Assembly (NCBI GenBank): GCA_017620455.1
Contig: JAFZQK010000063.1
Coordinates: 1-10,453, forward strand
Direction of reading: 5' to 3'
DNA: 10,453 nucleotides
Source: Clostridia bacterium
GTDB taxonomy: Bacteria > Bacillota_A > Clostridia > Christensenellales > Aristaeellaceae
The position numbers and the translations under genes are program-made. The notes below the pieces were generated by a model that did no database searches, was not told the origin of the DNA, and saw only the letters and a program-made list of their open reading frames with translations. Shown in pieces: positions 1 to 6,424 of this stretch. Within the stretch, counting starts at the first letter, position 1. The number at the start of each line of letters is the position of its first letter.

Positions 1-705
1 GTGCTGACGCTGAACTGCACCAAGCCCACCCAGTTCGCCATCGAGAGCGCCGACGCGCTGCTGTACATGAGCTACAGCCAGGGCGCCGACCACGGCTCCA
101 CCGAGGGCGGCTTCATCACCGGCACCGCCCCCTGGGTCTATGCCGATCTGATCTTCGGCGACCGTGAACCCGGCGGCGTCATCAACAAGGAAATCGCCCG
201 GGACGTGACCGCCGACAACGAGCAGTGGAAAGACCTGGCCGGCGATCAGGGCGCTTCTCCCTACGTGCGGCTGATCGTGCAGGCCCTGATGGAAGACGAT
301 CCTAACCACGCTTCTCCCATCAACTACGGCGATCCGCTGGTCACCTACCAGTTCGGCATGAGCTACGGCCAGGATCCGGAATTCAAGTATTCCGCCCTGA
401 TCGTGCCCGTCACCATGGAAACCGTGGAAGTGGAATCCGGCTCCTCCACCTCCACCCAGACCAACGTCTGGAACCAGGCGAAAGCCGGCGAGCCCTTCAC
501 CGTGTACTGCCTGCTGCGCAACAACGGCGCGGACGGCCTCACCACCGCCCAGGCCAAGGTCAACGGCGAAGTGGTGGCTGAAAAGATCATGACGGTGGAA
601 GGCGGCTCCTGGCGCGTGGTGCAGATGGACATCACCGTGGACGCTCCCGGCGATTACACCATCGAAATCGGCGACGCCGTGAACACCATCAAGATCGCTG
701 AATAA
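1..705 (+). CDS. Glycoside hydrolase family 3 (beta-glucosidase-like), C-terminal part, 5' end outside the window
   Basis: The frame is open from base 1, and the GTG there is almost certainly an internal codon, so this is the last 234 residues of a longer gene. The first ~135 residues resemble the end of the GH3 C-terminal (alpha/beta sandwich) domain: an alternating hydrophobic strand ending in ADALLYMSYSQGAD, the stretch DLIFGDREPGG (the usual place for 'LFG..NPSGKLP' in GH3), and YQFGMSYGQ (the usual 'YPFGYGLSY'). Residues ~150-234 read as a CARDB/Ig-like beta domain (GEPFTVYCLLRNNG, then a Gly-Asp-Tyr-Thr-Ile strand near the end). Family members hydrolyse terminal beta-linked sugars from oligosaccharides. 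The nucleophile-bearing N-terminal domain is not in view, so substrate and export cannot be judged. A terminator follows closely. Family assignment is fairly sure; specificity is unknown. Confidence 0.78.
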   Translation: MLTLNCTKPTQFAIESADALLYMSYSQGADHGSTEGGFITGTAPWVYADLIFGDREPGGVINKEIARDVTADNEQWKDLAGDQGASPYVRLIVQALMEDDPNHASPINYGDPLVTYQFGMSYGQDPEFKYSALIVPVTMETVEVESGSSTSTQTNVWNQAKAGEPFTVYCLLRNNGADGLTTAQAKVNGEVVAEKIMTVEGGSWRVVQMDITVDAPGDYTIEIGDAVNTIKIAE

Positions 706-738
706 TACTTCTGGAACGATCCGCCCGGCAGCGAGCGC

Positions 739-765
739 AAAGCCCGCCGCCGGGCTTTCTTTTTT
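739..765 (+). terminator. Rho-independent terminator of the GH3 gene
   Basis: A perfect 8-bp stem (AAAGCCCG / CGGGCTTT) with loop CCGC is followed by a run of T (760-765). Flanking AGCGCAAA and TTTGCGCT can extend the pairing. It lies 33 bases after the stop codon. Confidence 0.9.
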
Positions 766-811
766 GCGCTGCTTTCGGGCCGTATGAATTGTAAAAATAA
801 CGTAGAAGAGC

Positions 812-841
812 ATCCTGAAACCGGATTTCCGGGGACAGGAT
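812..841 (+). other. Two-step hairpin, possible secondary terminator
   Basis: ATCCTG (812-817) pairs with CAGGAT (836-841), and inside it CCGGA (821-825) pairs with TCCGG (828-832), separated by a 3x3 internal loop. A CTTTTT run starts at 843. It could back up the terminator at 739 or be an operator-like structure just upstream of the next promoter. Confidence 0.45.
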
Positions 842-872
842 ACTTTTTCCAGCCGCTCACGCCGCATTTGCT

Positions 873-894
873 ACCGCTTGCGCAAAACCGCTTG
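873..894 (+). repeat. Direct repeat pair touching the -35 box (candidate operator)
   Basis: ACCGCTTG occurs at 873-880 and again at 887-894, a 14-base period. The second copy overlaps the -35 hexamer at 892-897. An 8-bp palindrome TTGCGCAA (878-885) bridges the copies. LytTR proteins commonly bind imperfect direct repeats near or upstream of the -35 box, often on their own promoter, so an operator role is plausible. The 14-base spacing is shorter than the roughly two-turn spacing usual for LytTR sites. Confidence 0.35.
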
Positions 895-920
895 AAAACC
901 CGGGGCCTTCCTGATATGCT
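892..920 (+). promoter_or_regulatory. Sigma-A type promoter with extended -10 for the LytTR operon
   Basis: TTGAAA (892-897), a 17-base spacer, then TATGCT (915-920) preceded by TGA, which supplies the extended -10 TGn. Transcription would start near 927 and cover the LytTR, DUF3021, small membrane and repeat-protein genes. Confidence 0.65.
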
Positions 921-1099
921 GTACACGAACAAGCATGATATTCATTGTTCTTTTTTCAGAAACGGCGGAAAGAAGCATCCGGGCTGCGTCTGTTTTCAGT
1001 TTTCTGCGGCTGCCCCTCCGGCGCCGCAGGGCCGCCTCCATCCGGCCCGCTTCCCCGTTTTTGCGCCCATCCCATGGGGAATAAGGAGATGACGCGAAC

Positions 1100-1561
1100 A
1101 TGGAAAAAGTCAACGTCCGCTTCGAACGCGATCCCGCCCTCGGTGAAATCCAGGTGGTGATCCGCGCGCCGGAGCGGGATGAAGCCGTGGAGGCCCTGAT
1201 GGCGAAGCTCGCCGAACCGCCGCCGGACACGGTGCTGGCGTTCGACGGGAACGGCGGCGTGCGGGCGATCCGCCAGGAGGAGATCATTCTGGTTTCCGTG
1301 GAAGGGAAGCTAGTCAGCCTGACGGCCTCGGACGGCAGCTGCTGGTTCACCCGCCAATCGCTGCAGAGCCTGGAGGACACGCTGGACAAAAGCCTCTTCG
1401 TGCGGATCTCCCGGTACGAACTGGTCAATCTGAATCGGGTGCAGCGCTATGATTTCACCGTGGCGGGAACGCTGCGCATCGAGCTTATGGGCGGCACGGA
1501 GACCTGGGCCTCCCGCCGGTGCATCCCGGCCATCCGCCGGAAACTGTCAGGAAAGGAGTGA
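1100..1561 (+). CDS. Stand-alone LytTR-family DNA-binding regulator
   Basis: This 153-residue protein has no receiver domain, unlike AgrA or LytR response regulators. Residues ~55-150 fit a LytTR domain: an opening beta strand (EEIILVSVEGK), RQSLQSLEDTL, the family hallmark FVRISRYELVNLNRV (usual form 'FvRiHrsylVNl'), and a C-terminal RRCIPAIRRKL. The first ~50 residues are a short alpha/beta extension. ATG at 1100 is preceded by AAGGAG at 1083-1088. The spacing of 11 is slightly long, but the other ATG at 1089 is out of frame. The DUF3021 gene starts 5 bases after the stop. LytTR plus membrane-partner pairs are known as LytTR regulatory systems (HdrRM and BrsRM of Streptococcus mutans), in which the membrane protein restrains the regulator. 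The regulator probably acts on its own operon. Confidence 0.9.
   Translation: MEKVNVRFERDPALGEIQVVIRAPERDEAVEALMAKLAEPPPDTVLAFDGNGGVRAIRQEEIILVSVEGKLVSLTASDGSCWFTRQSLQSLEDTLDKSLFVRISRYELVNLNRVQRYDFTVAGTLRIELMGGTETWASRRCIPAIRRKLSGKE
1549..1558 (+). promoter_or_regulatory. Ribosome binding site deciding a TTG start
   Basis: AGGAAAGGAG overlaps the end of the LytTR coding sequence. It lies 8 bases before TTG at 1567, an ideal distance. The GTG at 1558 overlaps the site itself, and the ATG at 1519 lies deep in the LytTR gene without its own site. Confidence 0.7.
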
Positions 1562-1566
1562 TCGGC

Positions 1567-2004
1567 TTGCGTGCAAGAGTTTTAAAACGCCTGGGAATCG
1601 GTTTCCTGATGGGGGTTTATATCGGCAATCTGGTGGCGCTGTGCACCGGCAGGGATTTCGTCAACGCGGCGCTGGTGGAGCGTATGGGCGGCAGAACGGG
1701 CGCGATCCTGCTGCAGACGTTTCTTTCCGGCCTGTACGGCGCGGCGGCCATGGGCGGCACGGCGTTCTACGAGATCGACCGCTGGCCCCTGGCGCTGGCC
1801 ACGGGGCTGCATTGCCTTTTGGTGGTGGGGCTGTACATCCCTCTGGCGCTGGCGCTGAACTGGTGCGATGCTTTTACGGACGTGCTGATCGTCGCGGGCA
1901 TCCAGCTGGTGGTATTCATGATCATCTGGCTGATCATTTATCTGAGGTACAAGGCCGAGATCAGGGAACTGAACGGGCTGAACCAGAAACGGAAGAAACC
2001 GTAA
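1567..2004 (+). CDS. DUF3021 family four-helix membrane protein, likely LytTR partner
   Basis: The protein has 145 residues from the TTG start, chosen because of the well-placed AGGAAAGGAG. Four hydrophobic segments lie at about residues 8-27, 44-66, 74-97 and 103-126. A short basic start (RARVLKR) and a long charged C-terminal tail (RYKAEIRELNGLNQKRKK) suggest both ends are cytoplasmic. Size, helix pattern and position right behind a LytTR gene match DUF3021 proteins, which are often paired with LytTR regulators. In the better-studied streptococcal systems the membrane partner holds the LytTR protein inactive until a signal arrives. I infer the same here; no ligand can be read from the sequence. 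Translation is probably coupled to the regulator, with a 5-base gap. Charged residues inside the membrane part (Glu69, Asp71) are candidates for sensing or contacts. Confidence 0.82.
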   Translation: MRARVLKRLGIGFLMGVYIGNLVALCTGRDFVNAALVERMGGRTGAILLQTFLSGLYGAAAMGGTAFYEIDRWPLALATGLHCLLVVGLYIPLALALNWCDAFTDVLIVAGIQLVVFMIIWLIIYLRYKAEIRELNGLNQKRKKP

Positions 2005-2046
2005 GGACGGGCGCGGCGCATGCGGCGCGCGGGAAAGGAGGCCTCC

Positions 2047-2223
2047 ATGGACACAAAAAAGCTCATCCCCGTTATCTCCATTCTGTCGGTGCTGGTCATG
2101 ATCGTGTGGGGCACGCTGTCCGGCTCCTACCGGCACAGCTGGCTGGCGGTATTCGCGGGCGGTTGCCTGATCGCCGTCCTGTCCATCCTCGCCAAGGACG
2201 ATAACGGAAAAAAGGATCAATAA
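2047..2223 (+). CDS. Small two-helix membrane protein (58 residues), unknown function
   Basis: ATG at 2047 follows AAAGGAGG (2034-2041) by 5 bases, so it is preferred over the in-frame ATG at 2020, which has no site. The product has a short start MDTKK, hydrophobic helices at about 6-24 and 31-49, a GSYRHSW turn between them, and a charged tail (AKDDNGKKDQ). It lies 42 bases after the DUF3021 gene and 56 before the secreted repeat protein, so it belongs to the same transcript. I recognise no family. It could be a third component of the membrane-regulator complex or an accessory for export of the repeat protein; both are guesses. The strong ribosome binding site and clean hydrophobic pattern argue that it is real. 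Confidence 0.72.
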   Translation: MDTKKLIPVISILSVLVMIVWGTLSGSYRHSWLAVFAGGCLIAVLSILAKDDNGKKDQ

Positions 2224-2279
2224 ACGGCCGTCCACCGGGCGGCGCGGAACGAATCGAAACGGGAAAGGGAGGCAATGCA

Positions 2280-5200
2280 ATGAAAAAGAAACTGTTTGCA
2301 ATGATCCTGGCGCTGGCGGTGCTGCTGACGCACATCCCAGGCGCCCTGGCGGACACCTACGCGATGATGTTCGGGTCCGGCACCATCGCCACCAACGGCC
2401 AGGAAAAGGAAGACCAATCCAACGGCATCAACAGCGGCGACAAGGGCGGCATCCTTGTGGCGGGCCAGAACGGCGGCAGCGCCGCCCACGAGGTGGCGGA
2501 TTCCGTAACGGGCACCTACGTCGCCGCGCAGGTGAACGCCAATGAAATGAGCGCCGAGTATGGCGACGCGGAAGCGACGCTGACCGTGGGGAACGACGTG
2601 ACGGCCAACGCCCTGGAGAAGGGCACGCCGTCCGCAACCCTGGATCTGGTGGCCTTGAACGTATATGCTGCTTCGTCCTGTGAAGGCGACGCCACCGCCA
2701 ACGTGGAAGTGGGCCGGGACGTGGACGCCGTCGACGCTTACGGGAAGAACATGGACGTGATCGGCATTCAGGCCGACGTCAACGCCACCGGCACGGGCGA
2801 CGCCGGCATCACCGCCACGGCGGGCGGGAACGTTACCGCCGAAGGAAAAGACGACGATATCGTGACCGGCGCGCTGGCCAGCGCCGCAGCTGAAGGCGAA
2901 GGCGGCGCCAGCGCCCTGATCGGCGTGGGCGGCGACTTGGACGCGGTGGCGGAAAACTTAAGCGCCACCGGCATCAAGGCCGATGCGGAATCCACGGGCG
3001 CGGGCAAAACGGACGCCACCGTGAACGTCGCCGGCGACGTCAGCGCGGTTTCCGGCTATTCGGGCAGCGGCGCAGAGCTGTCTGCCTCGGCCAAGGCCGG
3101 CGACGCCACTGCCACGGCTGTCGTGGGCAACGGCGTGACGGCCAGCGGCGACGATTATGCCACCGGCGTCAGCGTCGGCGCGTCAGCCAGCGAAGGCGGC
3201 GGCGACGCGACGGCGGATCTCACCGTCGTCCAGGATGTGACTGCGTTTTCGCTGGGCCAGTACGGCGACGCCACCGGCGCTTACGTGTGGGCTTCTTCCT
3301 ATGAAGAAGGGGGCGACGCTTCGTCGGCGGTCCTGGTAGGCGGCGACGTTACCGCTTCTGCCAGCGGCAGCTTCACCAAAGCGACCGGTGTGGAAACCTA
3401 CGCATCCAGTGACAGCGGCGAGGTAAGCGTGGATCTGACCTTCGGCGGGGACATCACCGCCACAGCTGCGCTCCTGGAGAAAGAGGAGGACGAAGACCTT
3501 GATTATTCGCTGACGGCGGAAGCCAACGGCATCTTCGTCACCGCGATGGACGCTGCCGTGACCGTCGCTGCCGAGGACGGGACCGTCAGCGCCAAGGGCG
3601 ACACGAAAGCGGTCGGCATCAACATGAACGACGACGAATGGAGCGAGATCAACGGCGCGGTAGGCGAAAACGGCCTGATCGACATGAACCTGGGCGGCGT
3701 TTCCGCAATATCCGGCGAGGATGGCGACGCCACCGGCGCATACCTGCGCGCCGCCAACGACGGTACGGTGAACGTGGCGATCGGGGAAGCGGGCATCACC
3801 GCGGAAGCCGGCGAAAGCGCCACGGGCGCGGAGATCGGCGTATATAACGGCGGCAAAGTGAACCTTTCCGTGGCGGGGAATATTGAAGCGTCCGAATCCG
3901 GCGCATCCAAGGGCGTTGACGCGTGGGCCTATGACGGCGGCGAAATCACCGTCGTTGCCGAGGGCACCGTCAGCGCCGCTTCGGAGGATGTTACCGGGCT
4001 CACCCTGGGCGCTTCCGTCGTTGCCAGCGGCCAGGACGCCTTCGTTGATATGACGGCGCAGGAGATCACGGCCACCGGCGAATACGCTTTCGGCGCGGGG
4101 ATCCGGGCGGAGGACGGCGCCATGGCCTGCCTGACGGTCTCCGGCGACGTTTCCGGCGACACGGCCGGCCTTGCCCTGGACGGCGGAGAAGGCGGCGGCT
4201 CCATCGACGTGCTGATCGAAGGCACCCTGTCCGGCGACGACGCGGTGGTGGTTTTCTCCGAAGGGCTGGAGGACAGCGTCACATTGACCGTCTGGAAAGC
4301 CGAGGTGAACGAAGATGGCGCCGTGGTGGGAACGCCCGATTACGACTATATGATGGATGTGGAAGCGGAGGAGGAGCTCCTGCTTGAGGCAGCCGCGGAA
4401 GAGGAAGCGGAGGGCGAAGCCGTCCAGGAGGACGCCGAGGCGCATCAGGCCGCCCTCGCCCAGACCGCCGAAGCCCTGGAAAAGAGCATCCTGTACATCA
4501 TCAAGCTGGTGCAGCCCGAGGCCGGCGGCACCATCAGCGTTACCGATGAAAACGGCGGCGCGCTGACCAGGAGCCACGATTACGACACCGCCAAGGAAGG
4601 CGACACGGTGGTGCTGAAGACGTCGCTGGATGCAAAATACAGCCTGAAAGCCGCCTTCAACGGCCTGAACGAAAAAACGGAGCTGCTCAAGAACGCGGCG
4701 GGCAATTTCTTCCTGGTGGTGCCCAAGGGCGGCGGGGTGATCCTGTCGGTGGAGCTGGAAAAGGAAGAGGAGCCCGAACCGGACCCCGATCCCGAACCGG
4801 ATCCTGACCCGGACCCCGATCCCGAGCCGGATCCTGACCCCGATCCCGAACCGGACCCTGATCCCACCCCCGATCCTGACCCGGACCCCGAACCCGATCC
4901 GGAGCCCGAACCCGATCCGGAGCCCGATCCTGACCCGGACCCCGAACCGGATCCTGAACCCGATCCCGAACCGGATCCCGATCCCAACCCGGCTGTCCAG
5001 ACGCCCAAGGTGGTGCTGAAGGTGAAAGACGAAGAACGGATCACGCTGACCTTCTTCGACGATCGCACGTTCACGGCGAAGAAAGCGGACGGCGGCCAGG
5101 AAAGCGGCACGTACAAGCTGGCGGACGGCAAGATCGTGCTGGTCAGCGCCGCGGGGGACGAAATGCCGGTGGAGAAAGCGGAAGGCGAGGAAGAAGCGAA

Positions 5201-5294
5201 GCTGGTTTACCGCTTTGGGGCTGAAGGAAACGAAACCTTCGAAATCCCGTTCACCGATGAGGAGCTGGATATCCTCCGGGCGGTTTTCGAATAA
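2280..5294 (+). CDS. Large secreted acidic repeat protein (beta-solenoid-like body, Glu/Asp-Pro stalk)
   Basis: 1004 residues. ATG at 2280 follows GGGAAAGGGAGG by 7 bases. Residues 1-24 form a signal peptide (MKKK, hydrophobic core, GALA, then Asp25). Residues ~100-655 hold about 17 imperfect repeats with a core like V-G-G-D-V-T-A followed by A-T-G-V, rich in Gly, Ala, Asp and Ser, with almost no Cys and few basic residues. A very acidic, probably helical segment spans ~693-736 (AEEELLLEAAAEEEAEGEA). Residues ~737-830 resemble bacterial beta-rich repeat domains of the InlB B-repeat kind. Residues 832-904 are an unbroken run of X-Pro pairs. Residues 905-1004 form a small beta-rich domain with TFTAKKADGG and SGTYKLADGKIVLV. 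There is no LPXTG anchor and no final membrane helix, so retention at the surface is unexplained. It is last in the LytTR operon and probably its main output. Function is unknown; adhesion, a cell-surface layer or matrix is the most natural guess. Confidence 0.85.
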   Translation: MKKKLFAMILALAVLLTHIPGALADTYAMMFGSGTIATNGQEKEDQSNGINSGDKGGILVAGQNGGSAAHEVADSVTGTYVAAQVNANEMSAEYGDAEATLTVGNDVTANALEKGTPSATLDLVALNVYAASSCEGDATANVEVGRDVDAVDAYGKNMDVIGIQADVNATGTGDAGITATAGGNVTAEGKDDDIVTGALASAAAEGEGGASALIGVGGDLDAVAENLSATGIKADAESTGAGKTDATVNVAGDVSAVSGYSGSGAELSASAKAGDATATAVVGNGVTASGDDYATGVSVGASASEGGGDATADLTVVQDVTAFSLGQYGDATGAYVWASSYEEGGDASSAVLVGGDVTASASGSFTKATGVETYASSDSGEVSVDLTFGGDITATAALLEKEEDEDLDYSLTAEANGIFVTAMDAAVTVAAEDGTVSAKGDTKAVGINMNDDEWSEINGAVGENGLIDMNLGGVSAISGEDGDATGAYLRAANDGTVNVAIGEAGITAEAGESATGAEIGVYNGGKVNLSVAGNIEASESGASKGVDAWAYDGGEITVVAEGTVSAASEDVTGLTLGASVVASGQDAFVDMTAQEITATGEYAFGAGIRAEDGAMACLTVSGDVSGDTAGLALDGGEGGGSIDVLIEGTLSGDDAVVVFSEGLEDSVTLTVWKAEVNEDGAVVGTPDYDYMMDVEAEEELLLEAAAEEEAEGEAVQEDAEAHQAALAQTAEALEKSILYIIKLVQPEAGGTISVTDENGGALTRSHDYDTAKEGDTVVLKTSLDAKYSLKAAFNGLNEKTELLKNAAGNFFLVVPKGGGVILSVELEKEEEPEPDPDPEPDPDPDPDPEPDPDPDPEPDPDPTPDPDPDPEPDPEPEPDPEPDPDPDPEPDPEPDPEPDPDPNPAVQTPKVVLKVKDEERITLTFFDDRTFTAKKADGGQESGTYKLADGKIVLVSAAGDEMPVEKAEGEEEAKLVYRFGAEGNETFEIPFTDEELDILRAVFE
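2589..4244 (+). repeat. About 17 degenerate protein repeats of roughly 35 residues
   Basis: The core motif (G-x-D-V-T-A and variants) begins near residues 104, 145, 182, 217, 251, 283, 317, 354, 389, 432, 472, 503, 532, 561, 593, 621 and 647. Steps are 41, 37, 35, 34, 32, 34, 37, 35, 43, 40, 31, 29, 29, 32, 28 and 26. Each unit alternates a strand ending in the core with a second strand around A-T-G-x-x-x-x-A and a Gly-rich turn. That pattern is typical of a beta-solenoid with one turn per repeat. The DNA is not closely repeated, so the array is old. Confidence 0.7.
4773..4991 (+). repeat. Hexanucleotide array encoding a Glu/Asp-Pro stalk
   Basis: 219 bases encode 73 residues with Pro at every second position. 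The partner is Asp or Glu except for one Thr and one Asn near the end. The 6-base unit (CC-N-GA-N) is mostly synonymous variants. Unit gain or loss would keep the frame and change only stalk length. The antisense strand reads as Gly-Ser repeats, which is a coding shadow. Confidence 0.93.
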
Positions 5295-5316
5295 TGCCGG
5301 CTAAATGAATCCATAC

Positions 5317-5349
5317 GGGCGGAAGCAGATACGCTTCCGTCCTTTTTTT
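5317..5349 (+). terminator. Rho-independent terminator of the LytTR operon
   Basis: GGGCGGAAGC (5317-5326) pairs with GCTTCCGTCC (5333-5342) over 10 bp with one G-U pair. The loop is AGATAC and seven T follow. It starts 22 bases after the stop of the repeat-protein gene. Confidence 0.93.
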
Positions 5350-5377
5350 GAGCGTCGTCAGCATTGGAAAATTTCCG

Positions 5378-5406
5378 TTGACAGCCGGCGCGCGAGGCAT
5401 AATAAT
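5378..5406 (+). promoter_or_regulatory. Sigma-A type promoter for the esterase
   Basis: TTGACA (perfect -35, 5378-5383), a 17-base spacer, then AATAAT (5401-5406, 5 of 6 matches). Start is expected near 5413, giving a leader of about 40 bases. It sits directly behind the previous operon's terminator, so the esterase is probably transcribed alone. Confidence 0.75.
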
Positions 5407-5451
5407 ATAGAAGGGAGCAAACGATGAAGTATAAAAAGGAGCCCGGGAAAA

Positions 5452-6303
5452 ATGAAAAAAATCGCCGTATGTCTGCTGGCGTTTCTGCTGACGCTGCCGG
5501 TCCTGGGGGCCCGGGCGGAGGAAAGGCGGTCCCTGCCGGCCCGGTATCTGACCGACTGCCCGGAGCACGGGGAAATCCATTCCCTGCTGTTCCAGGGGGA
5601 GAGGGAGCTGCTGGTCTGGACCCCTTACGGCTACGACGCCGGGGAAAAGTATGAGGTGGTGTTCCTCATGCACGGGGATCTGGACGATATCAACGGCTGG
5701 TTCCGCCAGGTCCATGCGGTGGCCGGCGGCAAAACCACGGGGAGGAATATCCTGGACTGGATGGCCTACGAGCAGGCGTGCAGGCCGTTCCTGGCGGTGG
5801 CCATAGACAATAACGAAAACACCTACGGCGGGCATATCCTGGAGGATCTGCCGAAAGCCCTGATTTTCGTGGCGGGCAGGTTTTCCACGTTCGCGGCGGA
5901 GGGAAGCGCGGAAGCCGTCATCGAAGCGCGGGAGCATTTTACCGTGGGCGGGCTGTCCCGGGGCTGCATCTATGCTTATTCCGTATTGGAAAATGAGCCG
6001 GAATACGCGGCCAATTACCTGTGCCTGTCCTGCGGCGGCAGGCGGGATGCCCTGGAGGCGGCGCTCAAAAATACGCCCTACGGCCTGAGCCGCTATTTTG
6101 CGGGCATCGGCGCCAGGGACGAAACCTTTTATTCCCGCACCAAATGGACCTACGAAGGGGTGAAGCCCTTCGCCGGGCAGGCGGAAATGGCGGTGTACGC
6201 CTACGGCCATGACTGGAGCACCTGGTTCAACGGCCTGTACGACGGGCTGCGGTTCCTGCTGCCCCTGGCGGAAGAAGCCGGGCCGGAGGGGGAGATCTTC
6301 TGA
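5452..6303 (+). CDS. Secreted alpha/beta-hydrolase esterase, CE1 (feruloyl/acetyl esterase D) type
   Basis: 283 residues. ATG at 5452 is preceded by AAGGAG (5436-5441), 10 bases away. Residues 1-22 are a signal peptide (MKKIAVCLL through ARA, then Glu-Glu). The fold follows the 'putative esterase' family: strand VVFLMHGD near residue 74, nucleophile elbow GGLSRG with Ser169, probable acid Asp223 in GIGARDE, and His253 in YAYGHDW. All three triad residues are present and correctly ordered. Relatives release ferulic or acetyl groups from plant polysaccharides (CE1). A GH3 gene upstream fits plant fibre use, though it is a separate unit. Residues DDINGWF and ILDWMAYE also recall xylanase-associated esterases. 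The true substrate is unknown. The gene has its own promoter; no terminator is seen before pfkA, so some read-through is possible. Confidence 0.85.
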   Translation: MKKIAVCLLAFLLTLPVLGARAEERRSLPARYLTDCPEHGEIHSLLFQGERELLVWTPYGYDAGEKYEVVFLMHGDLDDINGWFRQVHAVAGGKTTGRNILDWMAYEQACRPFLAVAIDNNENTYGGHILEDLPKALIFVAGRFSTFAAEGSAEAVIEAREHFTVGGLSRGCIYAYSVLENEPEYAANYLCLSCGGRRDALEAALKNTPYGLSRYFAGIGARDETFYSRTKWTYEGVKPFAGQAEMAVYAYGHDWSTWFNGLYDGLRFLLPLAEEAGPEGEIF

Positions 6304-6312
6304 TATCCGGGC

Positions 6313-6341
6313 TTGTGATTTTGGGAAAAATATGGTATATT
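6313..6341 (+). promoter_or_regulatory. Sigma-A type promoter with extended -10 for pfkA
   Basis: TTGTGA (6313-6318), a 17-base spacer, and TATATT (6336-6341) preceded by TGG (extended -10 TGn). Start is expected near 6348, giving a leader of roughly 77 bases before pfkA. Confidence 0.65.
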
Positions 6342-6424
6342 TGATGCAGGATCCGGAAAGCAATGCAGCAATATGAAGCCTGAAAACCGTCATTCCAATC
6401 GGACGAATAAAGGGAGTGAAAGAA

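Larger units (their letters stand above)
766..1099 (+). other. Gene-free regulatory region ahead of the LytTR operon
   Basis: These 334 bases lie between the GH3 terminator and the LytTR start. Open frames here lack a ribosome binding site and protein-like composition. The region holds a hairpin (812-841), a short direct-repeat pair (873-894) and a promoter (892-920). From the predicted transcription start (~927) a leader of about 170 bases runs to the start codon. It is rich in C and G with several weak foldings, but I see no recognisable riboswitch or attenuator. Confidence 0.6.

Noticed and set aside
1..3. GTG as the true start of the first gene
   Set aside because: The product would begin in the middle of a GH3 domain, and no upstream sequence is available. 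It is a window-edge effect.
816..843. Possible second ECF-type promoter, TGAAAC with a 16-base spacer
   Set aside because: The hexamer at the -10 place is GGATAC, with no CGTC, and the region is better explained as a hairpin.
784..1092. Open frames in the region before the LytTR gene
   Set aside because: No ribosome binding sites, Pro- and Arg-rich random-looking products, and overlap with promoter and leader signals.
3183..4577. 464-codon open frame on the minus strand inside the repeat-protein gene
   Set aside because: It is the antisense of a GC-rich, low-complexity gene that has a signal peptide and a good ribosome binding site. The minus-strand product has no such features and resembles no family.
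4580..5131. Minus-strand frame rich in Gly-Ser repeats
   Set aside because: This is the reverse reading of the Asp/Glu-Pro hexanucleotide array, not a separate protein.
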